Shown here one piece after another: positions 1 to 6,343 of a stretch of DNA of 6,841 nt. Numbering within the stretch: the first letter of the stretch is position 1; each line of letters starts with the position of its first letter. A program made the translations under genes and the position numbers. The stretch spans positions 1 to 6,841 of the forward strand of contig JAPLHM010000114.1 in the NCBI GenBank assembly GCA_026389635.1. The letters run 5' to 3'. The DNA is from Chloroflexota bacterium (lineage in GTDB: Bacteria; Chloroflexota; Dehalococcoidia; GIF9; UBA5629). The notes beneath the pieces were generated by a model. It saw nothing but the letters and a program-made list of their open reading frames with translations, made no database searches and was not told the DNA's origin.

Positions 1-1
1 C

Positions 2-187
2 AGGCTGCCTGGTCTGGTCGCCAGCCAGGAAGTCATATTCGGAGCCCAGGGACAGATCCTGTCGATCAGGCATGACACGTTAAGCAGGGAGAGTTTTATG
101 CCGGGCGTGATCCTTGCAATAAAGGAGGTAATCAAGCGCCACGGTCTGATTTACGGCCTGGATGTACTGCTAAATTTGGGAGACTAA
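2..187 (+). CDS. dapB: 4-hydroxy-tetrahydrodipicolinate reductase, C-terminal fragment (5' part outside window)
   Basis: This is the last 61 codons of a gene that begins before the window and ends in TAA at 185-187. DapB reduces the DapA product to tetrahydrodipicolinate with NAD(P)H in the diaminopimelate/lysine pathway, in the cytoplasm. The visible part matches the end of the family: a segment reading SQEVIFGAQGQILSIRHDTL, then SRESFMPGVILAIK and a closing GLIYGLD, which are the typical final strands and helix of the DapB C-terminal domain (the tetramerisation and substrate-binding half). The N-terminal nucleotide-binding motif and the catalytic His/Lys region are not in the window, so completeness cannot be judged. 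The asd start codon follows after one base, and asd and dapA are the adjacent pathway steps, which strongly supports the call. Confidence 0.9.
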   Translation, partial: RLPGLVASQEVIFGAQGQILSIRHDTLSRESFMPGVILAIKEVIKRHGLIYGLDVLLNLGD

Positions 188-188
188 T

Positions 189-1235
189 ATGAACAACAGT
201 AATAACGGGTATCACGTAGCTATAGTAGGCGCCACTGGTATGGTGGGGCAGGAGTTCATCAAGGTTCTCCTGCAGCGAAAATTCCCGATTGCGTCTCTGC
301 AGCTTTATGCTTCCGACCGGTCGGCCGGCAGGAAGGTTTATGCCGGTCACCAGGAGATGGTGGTCAAGGAGACCTCAAGCGACTCTTTCGACAACGTGGA
401 TATAGCGCTTTTCTCAGCGGGGTCCGAGATAAGCAAGCACTTCGCCCCGCTGGCGGCCAAGGCAGGGGCCCTGGTCATAGATAACAGCGCGGCCTGGCGT
501 ATGGACTCGCGCGTGCCGCTGGTGGTGCCGGAGGTCAATGCCGAAGACATTAAAAAGCACAGGGGCATCATCGCAAACCCGAACTGCTCAACCATCCAGA
601 TGGTGGTGGCCTTATATCCACTGCATAAGGTTAACCCGATCAAGCGCGTCACTGTTGCCACTTACCAGTCAGTTTCCGGGACGGGTATCGCCGCAGTGGA
701 AGAGTTGACCAAGCAGGCGCGGGTCGTGCTGGACGGCGGCAACGTGGTGCCGCATGTCTATGCACACCAGATAGCCTTCAACCTGCTGCCGGAGATTGAC
801 GTCTTCCTGGAGAACGGCTACACCAAGGAAGAATGGAAGTTGGTCGAGGAGACGAGAAAGATCATGCACGCCGAGAGCATCGCCATCTCGGCTACCTGCG
901 TTCGCGTGCCGGTTTTCGTCAGCCACAGCGAGGCCATACAGGTGGAGTTCACCGACTACATTTCACCCGACGAAGCACGCTCCATACTGAGCAAGGCGCC
1001 CGGTGTGAAAGTGCTTGATGATCCCAACGTGAGCCTGTACCCGCAGCCATGGCTGACGGCTGGCACTGACGACGTTTATGTGGGAAGGATAAGATCTGAC
1101 GCTTCCTACCTGAATGGCCTGGTGATGTGGGTGGTGGCAGATAATATCCGCAAGGGTGCTGCCCTCAATGCAGTCCAGATCGCGGAGGAGGCCGCCACTA
1201 ACGGTTGGGTCAAGCAGCAAAACAACAATAAATAG
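189..1235 (+). CDS. asd: Aspartate-semialdehyde dehydrogenase
   Basis: The enzyme reduces 4-aspartyl phosphate to aspartate semialdehyde with NADPH, the branch point feeding lysine/diaminopimelate, threonine and methionine synthesis. The 348-residue length is normal for the family. The N-terminal nucleotide-binding loop reads GATGMVGQEF (residues 14-23). The catalytic cysteine is C133 within NPNCST, and Q160 lies in YQSVSGTG (159-166). The dimerisation-domain substrate residues appear as R239 in CVRVPVF and the general-base histidine H246 in SHSEA; the seven-residue spacing equals R267/H274 of the E. coli enzyme. All key residues are therefore present and an active enzyme is expected. The ATG lies one base after the dapB stop, with GGGAG at 178-182 as ribosome binding site inside the dapB end, so translation is probably coupled. 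The few extra polar residues before the first strand are unremarkable. Confidence 0.97.
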   Translation: MNNSNNGYHVAIVGATGMVGQEFIKVLLQRKFPIASLQLYASDRSAGRKVYAGHQEMVVKETSSDSFDNVDIALFSAGSEISKHFAPLAAKAGALVIDNSAAWRMDSRVPLVVPEVNAEDIKKHRGIIANPNCSTIQMVVALYPLHKVNPIKRVTVATYQSVSGTGIAAVEELTKQARVVLDGGNVVPHVYAHQIAFNLLPEIDVFLENGYTKEEWKLVEETRKIMHAESIAISATCVRVPVFVSHSEAIQVEFTDYISPDEARSILSKAPGVKVLDDPNVSLYPQPWLTAGTDDVYVGRIRSDASYLNGLVMWVVADNIRKGAALNAVQIAEEAATNGWVKQQNNNK

Positions 1236-1237
1236 CA

Positions 1238-1244
1238 GGGGAGG
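1238..1244 (+). promoter_or_regulatory. Ribosome binding site of dapA
   Basis: GGGGAGG lies five bases before the ATG at 1250, between the asd stop (1233-1235) and dapA. It is a near-ideal Shine-Dalgarno sequence and settles the dapA start. Confidence 0.8.
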
Positions 1245-1249
1245 ACGCG

Positions 1250-2143
1250 ATGAAGAAGTTTGGACGTTTGCTGACAGCTATGGTGACCCCTTTCAACGTT
1301 AAGGGACAGGTCGATTACGCCCAGGCGAAAAAGCTGGCTAAAGCCCTGCTCGAATCTGGAAGTGACGGCTTGGTAGTATCCGGAACCACCGGCGAAAGCC
1401 CCACGCTTACCGCTGAGGAGAAGGTCCGCCTGTTCGAGGAGATCAGGACGGCCACCGGCAAAAAGGTCACGATCGTGGCCGGCACGGGCAACTACAATAC
1501 GCAGGAGAGCATAGATCTGACTAAAAAGGCGGAGAAAACGGGAGTGGATGCCTGCCTGCTGACCGTCCCTTACTACAACAAGCCCAACCAGGAAGGGCTC
1601 TACCAGCACTTTAAGGCCATTGCTGGCTCAACAAGGCTGCCCTGCATTATATATAATGTGCCCTCCCGCACAATTACCAACCTGGCTGCTGACACGGCCG
1701 TCAAGCTCAGCAAGATAGATAACATCGTAGGCATAAAGGAGGCCAGCGCCGATTTCGGGCAGATCGCCCGCATCATCGACGGAGTGGACAGGGATTTCAT
1801 GATTTACAGCGGCAACGACGCCGATACCTTTCCCATACTCGGCCTGGGCGGCTATGGAGTAATCGGTGTTATCACGCACCTGGTGGGCAGGCAGTACAAG
1901 AAGATGATGGATCTTTTCTTTGCCGGCAAAATTGAGCAGTCTGCCAGGCTGCACCGCAGCTTCATACCGCTGGTTAACACGATGTTCATGATCGGCAGCC
2001 CCATGCCCATCAAGTATGCCCTCAACTACCTGGGTTTCAGGGTCGGCAAACCGCGCCTGCCGCTTGTGGTACCGGACGAGAAGACCCGCGCGGCCATCGA
2101 GCAGACACTCAGGGACTACAAGATAGATCTATCGTTGAAATAA
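1250..2143 (+). CDS. dapA: 4-hydroxy-tetrahydrodipicolinate synthase
   Basis: DapA condenses aspartate semialdehyde (made by the gene just upstream) with pyruvate, the first committed step to diaminopimelate and lysine. At 297 residues it is a typical single-domain TIM-barrel member. The Schiff-base lysine is K163 in GIKEAS. The proton-relay triad is T46 (in SGTTGES), Y109 (in PYYNKP) and Y135 (in IIYNVPSRT), and the carboxylate-binding arginine is R140. All of these sit at a constant +2 offset from the E. coli residues T44, Y107, Y133, R138 and K161, so the active site is intact. Related aldolases (N-acetylneuraminate lyase, KDG aldolase) share the fold, but the GTTGE motif, the R140 site and the asd/dapB neighbours favour DapA. 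The start is fixed by a strong Shine-Dalgarno at 1238-1244. The gap to asd is 14 bases. Confidence 0.96.
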   Translation: MKKFGRLLTAMVTPFNVKGQVDYAQAKKLAKALLESGSDGLVVSGTTGESPTLTAEEKVRLFEEIRTATGKKVTIVAGTGNYNTQESIDLTKKAEKTGVDACLLTVPYYNKPNQEGLYQHFKAIAGSTRLPCIIYNVPSRTITNLAADTAVKLSKIDNIVGIKEASADFGQIARIIDGVDRDFMIYSGNDADTFPILGLGGYGVIGVITHLVGRQYKKMMDLFFAGKIEQSARLHRSFIPLVNTMFMIGSPMPIKYALNYLGFRVGKPRLPLVVPDEKTRAAIEQTLRDYKIDLSLK

Positions 2144-2163
2144 AAGGGGAAGGGTACGGGCAG

Positions 2164-3177
2164 ATGAGGCTAAAAGTTAATCCTGGGCTGTGGGTGGCGG
2201 TGGTTCTTATCCTGTTCAGCTTCCTGCCTTCAGCACCGGGCTGTTTACCTGTTCCAGGCATGCCCGCGGTGCCCCTGGAGAAGGTGACCATCGGCACCTA
2301 TAGCGGCGAGTGGTCAGGACTGATTTTCATCGCGGAGAAAAAAGGATATTTTACCGAGATTGGCCTGGATGCTGAGGTAAAGCTTTACGAGTCGGGGCCG
2401 GCCGCCATCAAAGACCTGGAAGCCCGCAAGCTGGATATTGCCGGGTCGGCCGAGTTCCCCTTTGTCAGCCTCAGCCCCGGTATGCCCGACCTGCGCATCA
2501 TGGGGGCCATTACCAGGGCTGACACCATACAGGTCATCGCCCGCAAAGACCACGGCATCGCCAGCCCCCTGGATATGAAAGGCAAAGAGGTGGGCGTGGT
2601 ATTTCAATCCAACGGTGACTACTACCTGGGGCTGTTCCTGCTTTATAACAATTTGGCGCTGTCAGACATAAAGAGGGTCAACATGTCGCCGCAGCAGATA
2701 ACCGACAACCTGACGGCCGGGGATATAGGTGCTGTGATCATCTGGGAGCCGCACGTCTATAATCTCAGGGAGCGACTGGGTGACAAAGTGGTAACCTGGC
2801 CGGCGCAGGCGGGGCAGGACTTCTACTGGCTTGTCATCTCCCGCGACGAGGTGCTCAAGGCCAGGCCGACCCTGGGCGAGAAGTTTTTCAGCGCGATGAT
2901 CAGAGCTGAGGCTTTTGCCGCGGAGCACCCGGAGGAGGCACAGGCCATCGTAGCGCAGCGCCTGAACGTCAGTGATGCCTATATAAAGTACACCTGGCCG
3001 AAATCAAAGCTCGAGGTTTCATTGCCCCAAGCGCTGCTTATCGTCATGGAGGACGAGGCGCGCTGGATGATAAAAAACGGACTGACGGCAGTAAACAAGG
3101 TGCCGAATTATATAAACTATATTTATTTTGACGGCATCCAGGCGGTAAAACCGGGGGCCGTAACGATTATTCGATAA
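2164..3177 (+). CDS. ABC-type substrate-binding protein, NMT1/THI5-like (SsuA/TauA/NrtA superfamily), probable lipoprotein
   Basis: This is a 337-residue exported periplasmic-binding-protein-like protein. Residues 1-27 form a signal peptide: basic MRLK, a hydrophobic stretch at about 9-22, then SAPGC with C27 as possible lipidated cysteine, although proline at the -2 position makes the lipobox imperfect. A proline-rich linker (28-38) follows. The binding fold begins at VTIGTYSGEW (41-50), with IAEKKGYFTEIGLDAEV (56-72) typical of nitrate/sulfonate/thiamine-precursor binding proteins. DMKGKEVGVV (137-146) and IIWEPHVYN (192-200), the latter holding the WEP signature of the family, mark the second lobe. 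The C-terminal part (to 337) ends in a PNYINYIYFDGIQAVKP segment that I recall from binding proteins fused to, or encoded beside, sensor kinases. The ligand cannot be read from sequence. No permease or ATPase gene is nearby, and a histidine kinase starts nine bases downstream, so a sensory role is inferred. GGGGAAGGG (2146-2154) is the likely ribosome binding site, and the gap to dapA is 20 bases. Confidence 0.85.
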   Translation: MRLKVNPGLWVAVVLILFSFLPSAPGCLPVPGMPAVPLEKVTIGTYSGEWSGLIFIAEKKGYFTEIGLDAEVKLYESGPAAIKDLEARKLDIAGSAEFPFVSLSPGMPDLRIMGAITRADTIQVIARKDHGIASPLDMKGKEVGVVFQSNGDYYLGLFLLYNNLALSDIKRVNMSPQQITDNLTAGDIGAVIIWEPHVYNLRERLGDKVVTWPAQAGQDFYWLVISRDEVLKARPTLGEKFFSAMIRAEAFAAEHPEEAQAIVAQRLNVSDAYIKYTWPKSKLEVSLPQALLIVMEDEARWMIKNGLTAVNKVPNYINYIYFDGIQAVKPGAVTIIR

Positions 3178-3186
3178 GCGACTGTT

Positions 3187-4689
3187 ATGAGGATAAGGAC
3201 CCTCCTGCTGGTCACTGGCATTGTTTTCCTGGCTATGATGGCAACGTTGGTGACCGTATTCATGGTGACAGCTCAGGATGGGGTAAGGGGCAGGGAAAGC
3301 CGGGGTATCGCCACCAGTATTATTCGGTCGTTGCAGTCTCTAAGCGTATTGACCACTGAATATGTGGTGTACAGGGAGGAAAGGCCCGCATACCAGGTCT
3401 TGCAGATGCAGATATCGCTGGCAAAGATGCTGGATGAAGCCAGATTCGAGGGGGCAGAGGAGAAGGCTATTCTTGCCAGCATTATCGGCCTGAATAATAA
3501 ATTCAGGTCCGATTTCGATCAATTGGTGCGGCTATACGGGCAGGAAGGGCAAAACGGCATTGTCCTTCAGACTGAGCTGGCAGAAAGGATCAAAAGCCGC
3601 ATCCAGCTTGATATCGAGTTAATGGCAGGCGATGCCCTTCGCCTTTCAGATATCTTCGGCGCGAGAGTTGCCGTCACGCAAATGGTATCGGCTATAATTC
3701 TGGGCATCGCCTTTCTGATGATGATAGCCCTGGGAGTAATCTTATTCGTCGTGGCGTGGAGACGCATGCTGGTACCCCTGGTACAGCTCCAGAAAGGAAC
3801 GCAGGTTATCGCCGAGGGTAAACTGGATTACAGGGTTGGCATCACGTCCCGTGATGAGATAGGGGAGCTGGCAACCAACTTCAACACCATGGCCGAGCGG
3901 CTGAAGTATTCTTATTCCGCGCTGGAGAGGTCCCGTGATGAACTGGAGATAAAGGTGCAGGAGAGGACGGTCGAATTGCAGAGGACGGCCGAGGAATTGC
4001 ACCGCTCCAACATAGAACTGCAGCAGTTTGCCTATATAGCCTCGCACGACCTGCAGGAGCCCCTGCGCACCATATCAAGCTTCCTGCAACTCATCGAGAA
4101 GAGGTATGCTGACAGTATCGGTGGCGATGCAAAGGAATTTATAGGGTTCTCTGTGGCCGCGGCCAACCGGCTGCAGGATATGATCAGGGCTTTGCTGGAA
4201 TACTCGAGGCTTCAGACACGTGGCAGTCCCTTTGGCGTGATAAAGACCCAGGCCGCGCTAAACGAGGCAATGAGCAACCTGGGTAAGGCGATAGAGGAAA
4301 GCGGGGCCAGCATCACCGCTGACCCCCTGCCCCAGACCTACGGGGACGGCGGGCAGATGGCGCGTCTCTTCCAGAACCTGTTGGCCAACTCCATTAAATT
4401 CCGCGGGAGCCAGCCGCCGGTCATACATGTATCGGCCGAAAAGAAGCAGGGGGAATGGCTCTTTTGCGTGAAGGATAACGGGATTGGCATGGATACGAAA
4501 TACGCCGACCGCGTTTTCATTATCTTTCAGCGCCTGCATGGCCGGGACGTGCCCGGCATCGGCATCGGCCTGGCCGTGTGCAAGCGTATAGTTGAGCGCC
4601 ACGGCGGCCGTATCTGGGTGGAATCTGAAACTGGTAAAGGTGCACGCTTTTGTTTTACAATTCCAGTAAGGGGTGTAGATAAAACATGA
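3187..4689 (+). CDS. Membrane sensor histidine kinase with HAMP domain and Cph1-type catalytic core
   Basis: This is a 500-residue two-component sensor that autophosphorylates on histidine and passes phosphate to a response regulator. TM1 spans about 5-28 after basic MRIR. An extracytoplasmic, mostly helical sensor region (about 29-165) has no PAS or cofactor motif that I recognise. TM2 spans about 166-190, followed by WRR as a positive-inside signal, then HAMP (about 191-244), a coiled coil (about 245-280) and HisKA with phosphoacceptor H287 in ASHDLQEPLRT. In the ATPase domain the N box has N401 (QNLLANSIKF), the G1 box is DNGIGMD (430-436), the F box is IIFQRLHG (445-452), and the G2 box is GIGIGLAVCKRIVERHGG (457-474). 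All catalytic boxes are intact. The H-box wording is of the class seen in cyanobacterial phytochromes, but no GAF/PHY photosensor is present. The start lies nine bases after the binding-protein stop with only a weak ribosome binding site, suggesting coupled translation. The stop overlaps the next gene as ATGA. Confidence 0.93.
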   Translation: MRIRTLLLVTGIVFLAMMATLVTVFMVTAQDGVRGRESRGIATSIIRSLQSLSVLTTEYVVYREERPAYQVLQMQISLAKMLDEARFEGAEEKAILASIIGLNNKFRSDFDQLVRLYGQEGQNGIVLQTELAERIKSRIQLDIELMAGDALRLSDIFGARVAVTQMVSAIILGIAFLMMIALGVILFVVAWRRMLVPLVQLQKGTQVIAEGKLDYRVGITSRDEIGELATNFNTMAERLKYSYSALERSRDELEIKVQERTVELQRTAEELHRSNIELQQFAYIASHDLQEPLRTISSFLQLIEKRYADSIGGDAKEFIGFSVAAANRLQDMIRALLEYSRLQTRGSPFGVIKTQAALNEAMSNLGKAIEESGASITADPLPQTYGDGGQMARLFQNLLANSIKFRGSQPPVIHVSAEKKQGEWLFCVKDNGIGMDTKYADRVFIIFQRLHGRDVPGIGIGLAVCKRIVERHGGRIWVESETGKGARFCFTIPVRGVDKT

Positions 4690-5141
4690 AAGACAGGTCT
4701 CACCTGAATCCCGTCAGGCTTCTACTGGTGGAGGACAGCCCGGCTGATGCCAGGCTTACGAGGGAGTCTTTGAAGGACTGCAAAGTAATGGTGGACTTGC
4801 ACCATGTCAGGGACGGTGTAGAGGCCATGCAATACCTGCGCAGGGAAGGTAAATTCGCCGATGCGCAGCGTCCCGACCTGGTGATACTCGACCTTAATAT
4901 GCCCAGGAAGGACGGCAGGGAGACGCTCGAGGAGATCAAGTCTGACCCAGACCTCAGGCGTATACCCGTTGTGATCCTCACTATCTCTGACTCTGAAGAG
5001 GATATACTCAAGACCTACAACCTGCACGCCAACGCGTACATCACAAAGCCCATAGACCTCGAACAGTTCTCCAGGGTAGTACATGAAATCGACAATTTCT
5101 GGTTTACCATAGTCAAGCTGCCTAATGGCTCGGGGATTTAA
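4686..5141 (+). CDS. Single-domain response regulator, Rcp1/CheY-like
   Basis: This is a 151-residue stand-alone receiver with no output domain. The acidic pocket is E16-D17 (LLLVEDSPADARLTRE), the phosphoacceptor is D69 in VILDLNMPRKDGRE, the switch threonine is T99 (VVILTIS), and the conserved lysine is K121 in ITKPIDLEQF. The C-terminal helix ending FWFTIVKLP and the LRREGKFADAQRPDL insert are hallmarks of the Rcp1 family, the partners of phytochrome-type kinases. That fits the Cph1-like core of the kinase immediately upstream. The ATG overlaps the kinase stop as ATGA (4686-4689), with AAGGGG (4668-4673) as a somewhat distant ribosome binding site, so kinase and regulator are translationally coupled and very probably cognate. 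Without a DNA-binding domain it must act by protein contact or as a phosphate relay or sink. The target is unknown, and the REC/HD protein downstream is one candidate. Confidence 0.93.
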   Translation: MKDRSHLNPVRLLLVEDSPADARLTRESLKDCKVMVDLHHVRDGVEAMQYLRREGKFADAQRPDLVILDLNMPRKDGRETLEEIKSDPDLRRIPVVILTISDSEEDILKTYNLHANAYITKPIDLEQFSRVVHEIDNFWFTIVKLPNGSGI

Positions 5142-5211
5142 TCTTTAAGGCTTTATGATAAATAGTGCCTCACGATTGGATTCGTCCACAGCAGTTAGTG
5201 ATTATGGCAGC

Positions 5212-5218
5212 GGGAGGG
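5212..5218 (+). promoter_or_regulatory. Ribosome binding site deciding a GTG start
   Basis: GGGAGGG ends four bases before GTG at 5223. An in-frame TGA at 5199-5201 leaves no other upstream start, and the next in-frame ATG (5292) would delete the first strand and acidic residues of the receiver domain. GTG is therefore the start. Confidence 0.75.
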
Positions 5219-5222
5219 ATCA

Positions 5223-6224
5223 GTGGAACAAGACAAAATTAAAGCGCTGGTGATAGAGGACAACCCGGATGATGTGCGCCTGATCAAGGAGATGTTCAGG
5301 GAATGCGGCGTTGATACTATCGACCTCCAGTTCAGCGGATCGCTGGAAGATGGAATACGGCTACTGGGGGCCTCAACGTTTGACGTTGTATTAATTGACC
5401 TGGGATTGCCGGATAGCCAGGGGTTGGAAACCTTGAAGGCGGTCAGGACAAAATACCCGGAGATGCCCGCTGTGGTGCTCACAGGCCATGCTGATGAATT
5501 AACCGGTATGGAAGCGGTTCGTTGCGGGGCGCAGGATTACCTGATCAAGGGGCACACCGACGGCCATGCTCTGCAATCCTCCATCAGGTATGCTATCGAA
5601 CGTGAAAAGCTGGAGAACCGGCTCCAGGATACTGCGGACCGCCTGCTCCGAATCGTGAACGGTACGGTGGACGCGCTGATCAAGATGGCAGAAATACGGG
5701 ACATGTATAATGTTGGCCAGCAGCACCGCGTGGCCGGCCTGGCCGTCGCAATTGGGGGAGAGTTGGGTCTGCCCGCCGTGCAGATAGAGTGCGTCAGAAC
5801 TGCCGCCCTGCTTCATGATATCGGCAAGGTGGCAATCCCCCCCGAGATATTGAACCGGCCGGAAAGACGGGGCCAGCTTGAGACCAGCATTGAGCAGACG
5901 CATGTGCAGGTGAGCTGTGATATTTTGCGTGGCATCGAGTTCCCCTGGCCTGTAACCGAAGTAGTTATGCAGCATCACGAGATGATGGATGGGTCAGGTT
6001 TTCCCGGGGGGCTTAAGGGCGACAGGATAATGATTGAGGCGCGCATACTGGCGGTGGCGGATGAAGTTGATGAAATGGCCGTGGCCCGGCCCTGGAGGCC
6101 TGTTACACCCGGCCTTGAGACGGCGCTCGCAACCATCTCTGAGAAAAGGGGCAAATCGTATGATCCCCGGGTGGTGGATGCCTGCCTGAAAGTATTCAGG
6201 GAAGGCAAATATAAATACGGGTAA
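5223..6224 (+). CDS. Response regulator with receiver domain and variant HD-GYP output domain
   Basis: This is a 333-residue protein with a GTG start. Residues about 6-125 are a receiver: acidic E12-D13, phosphoacceptor D59 in VVLIDLGLPDSQG, T87 in VVLTGHAD and K109 in DYLIKG. A helical linker (about 125-150) joins it to an HD-GYP-like domain (about 150-328). HD-GYP domains are metal-dependent phosphodiesterases that cut cyclic-di-GMP. Conserved here are HDIGK (H198, D199), H227, the HHEMMDGSGFPGGLKG segment (H251, H252, D256) and D280 in AVADEVDEM, with RPWRP near 289-293. Two deviations stand out. The GYP tyrosine is phenylalanine (GFP, 259-261), a mild change. The early metal-ligand histidine of the usual GHxxRV motif is replaced by Q166 (GQQHRV), with a histidine two residues later at H168. 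Activity is therefore uncertain. The 81-base gap from the Rcp1-like gene shows no convincing promoter, so co-transcription is possible but not shown. Confidence 0.9.
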   Translation: MEQDKIKALVIEDNPDDVRLIKEMFRECGVDTIDLQFSGSLEDGIRLLGASTFDVVLIDLGLPDSQGLETLKAVRTKYPEMPAVVLTGHADELTGMEAVRCGAQDYLIKGHTDGHALQSSIRYAIEREKLENRLQDTADRLLRIVNGTVDALIKMAEIRDMYNVGQQHRVAGLAVAIGGELGLPAVQIECVRTAALLHDIGKVAIPPEILNRPERRGQLETSIEQTHVQVSCDILRGIEFPWPVTEVVMQHHEMMDGSGFPGGLKGDRIMIEARILAVADEVDEMAVARPWRPVTPGLETALATISEKRGKSYDPRVVDACLKVFREGKYKYG

Positions 6225-6269
6225 TCAAAGCCAGGGATAATGTCCCCTGCGCAGCGCCCACCCTTCCGG

Positions 6270-6287
6270 CCGCCGCCCTCGCGGCGG
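6270..6287. terminator. GC-rich hairpin in convergent intergenic region, possible weak terminator
   Basis: CCGCCGC (6270-6276) and GCGGCGG (6281-6287) form a perfect 7-bp stem with a CCTC loop. No T-run follows on either strand, so it does not meet the intrinsic-terminator pattern. Its place between two converging genes is the main reason to suspect a role in ending or stabilising transcripts. Confidence 0.3.
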
Positions 6288-6308
6288 GCGATGTACATTC
6301 CAGTACAC

Positions 6309-6331
6309 TGATGGCCGTCAGCCGGCTATCA
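6309..6331 (+). terminator. Nine-base-pair hairpin downstream of the REC/HD gene, possible terminator
   Basis: TGATGGCCG (6309-6317) pairs with CGGCTATCA (6323-6331) through a five-base loop, with one G-U wobble in RNA from the + strand. Read from the - strand the wobble becomes an A-C mismatch, so the fold suits + strand RNA better. A T7 run lies at 6355-6361, too far from the stem for a standard terminator. Confidence 0.3.
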
Positions 6332-6343
6332 TCAGGCATAGTG

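Noticed and set aside
121..133. Near-perfect anti-16S sequence AAAGGAGGTAATC inside the dapB end.
   Set aside because: No ATG, GTG or TTG lies at usable distance downstream, and the bases simply encode IKEVI in dapB. Probably chance, at most a pause site.
1106..1609. 167-codon open frame on the - strand across the asd/dapA junction.
   Set aside because: Antisense to two clearly conserved enzymes; its translation has no recognisable domain and its codon pattern mirrors the + strand genes.
5148..5169. Possible hairpin AGGC/GCCT after the Rcp1-like gene as terminator.
   Set aside because: Only four base pairs, a 14-base loop and no T-run.
5176..5205. Possible promoter TTGGAT...GATTAT with 18-base spacing in the 81-base gap before the REC/HD gene.
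   Set aside because: Both boxes match the consensus poorly, and such matches are expected by chance; kept out of the features.
5204..5242. Tiny 12-residue reading frame beginning at ATG 5204, overlapping the REC/HD start out of frame.
   Set aside because: No Shine-Dalgarno sequence of its own and no leader-peptide character.
5499..5978. 159-codon open frame on the - strand opposite the REC/HD gene.
   Set aside because: Antisense to a well-supported receiver/HD protein, with low-complexity composition and no family motif.
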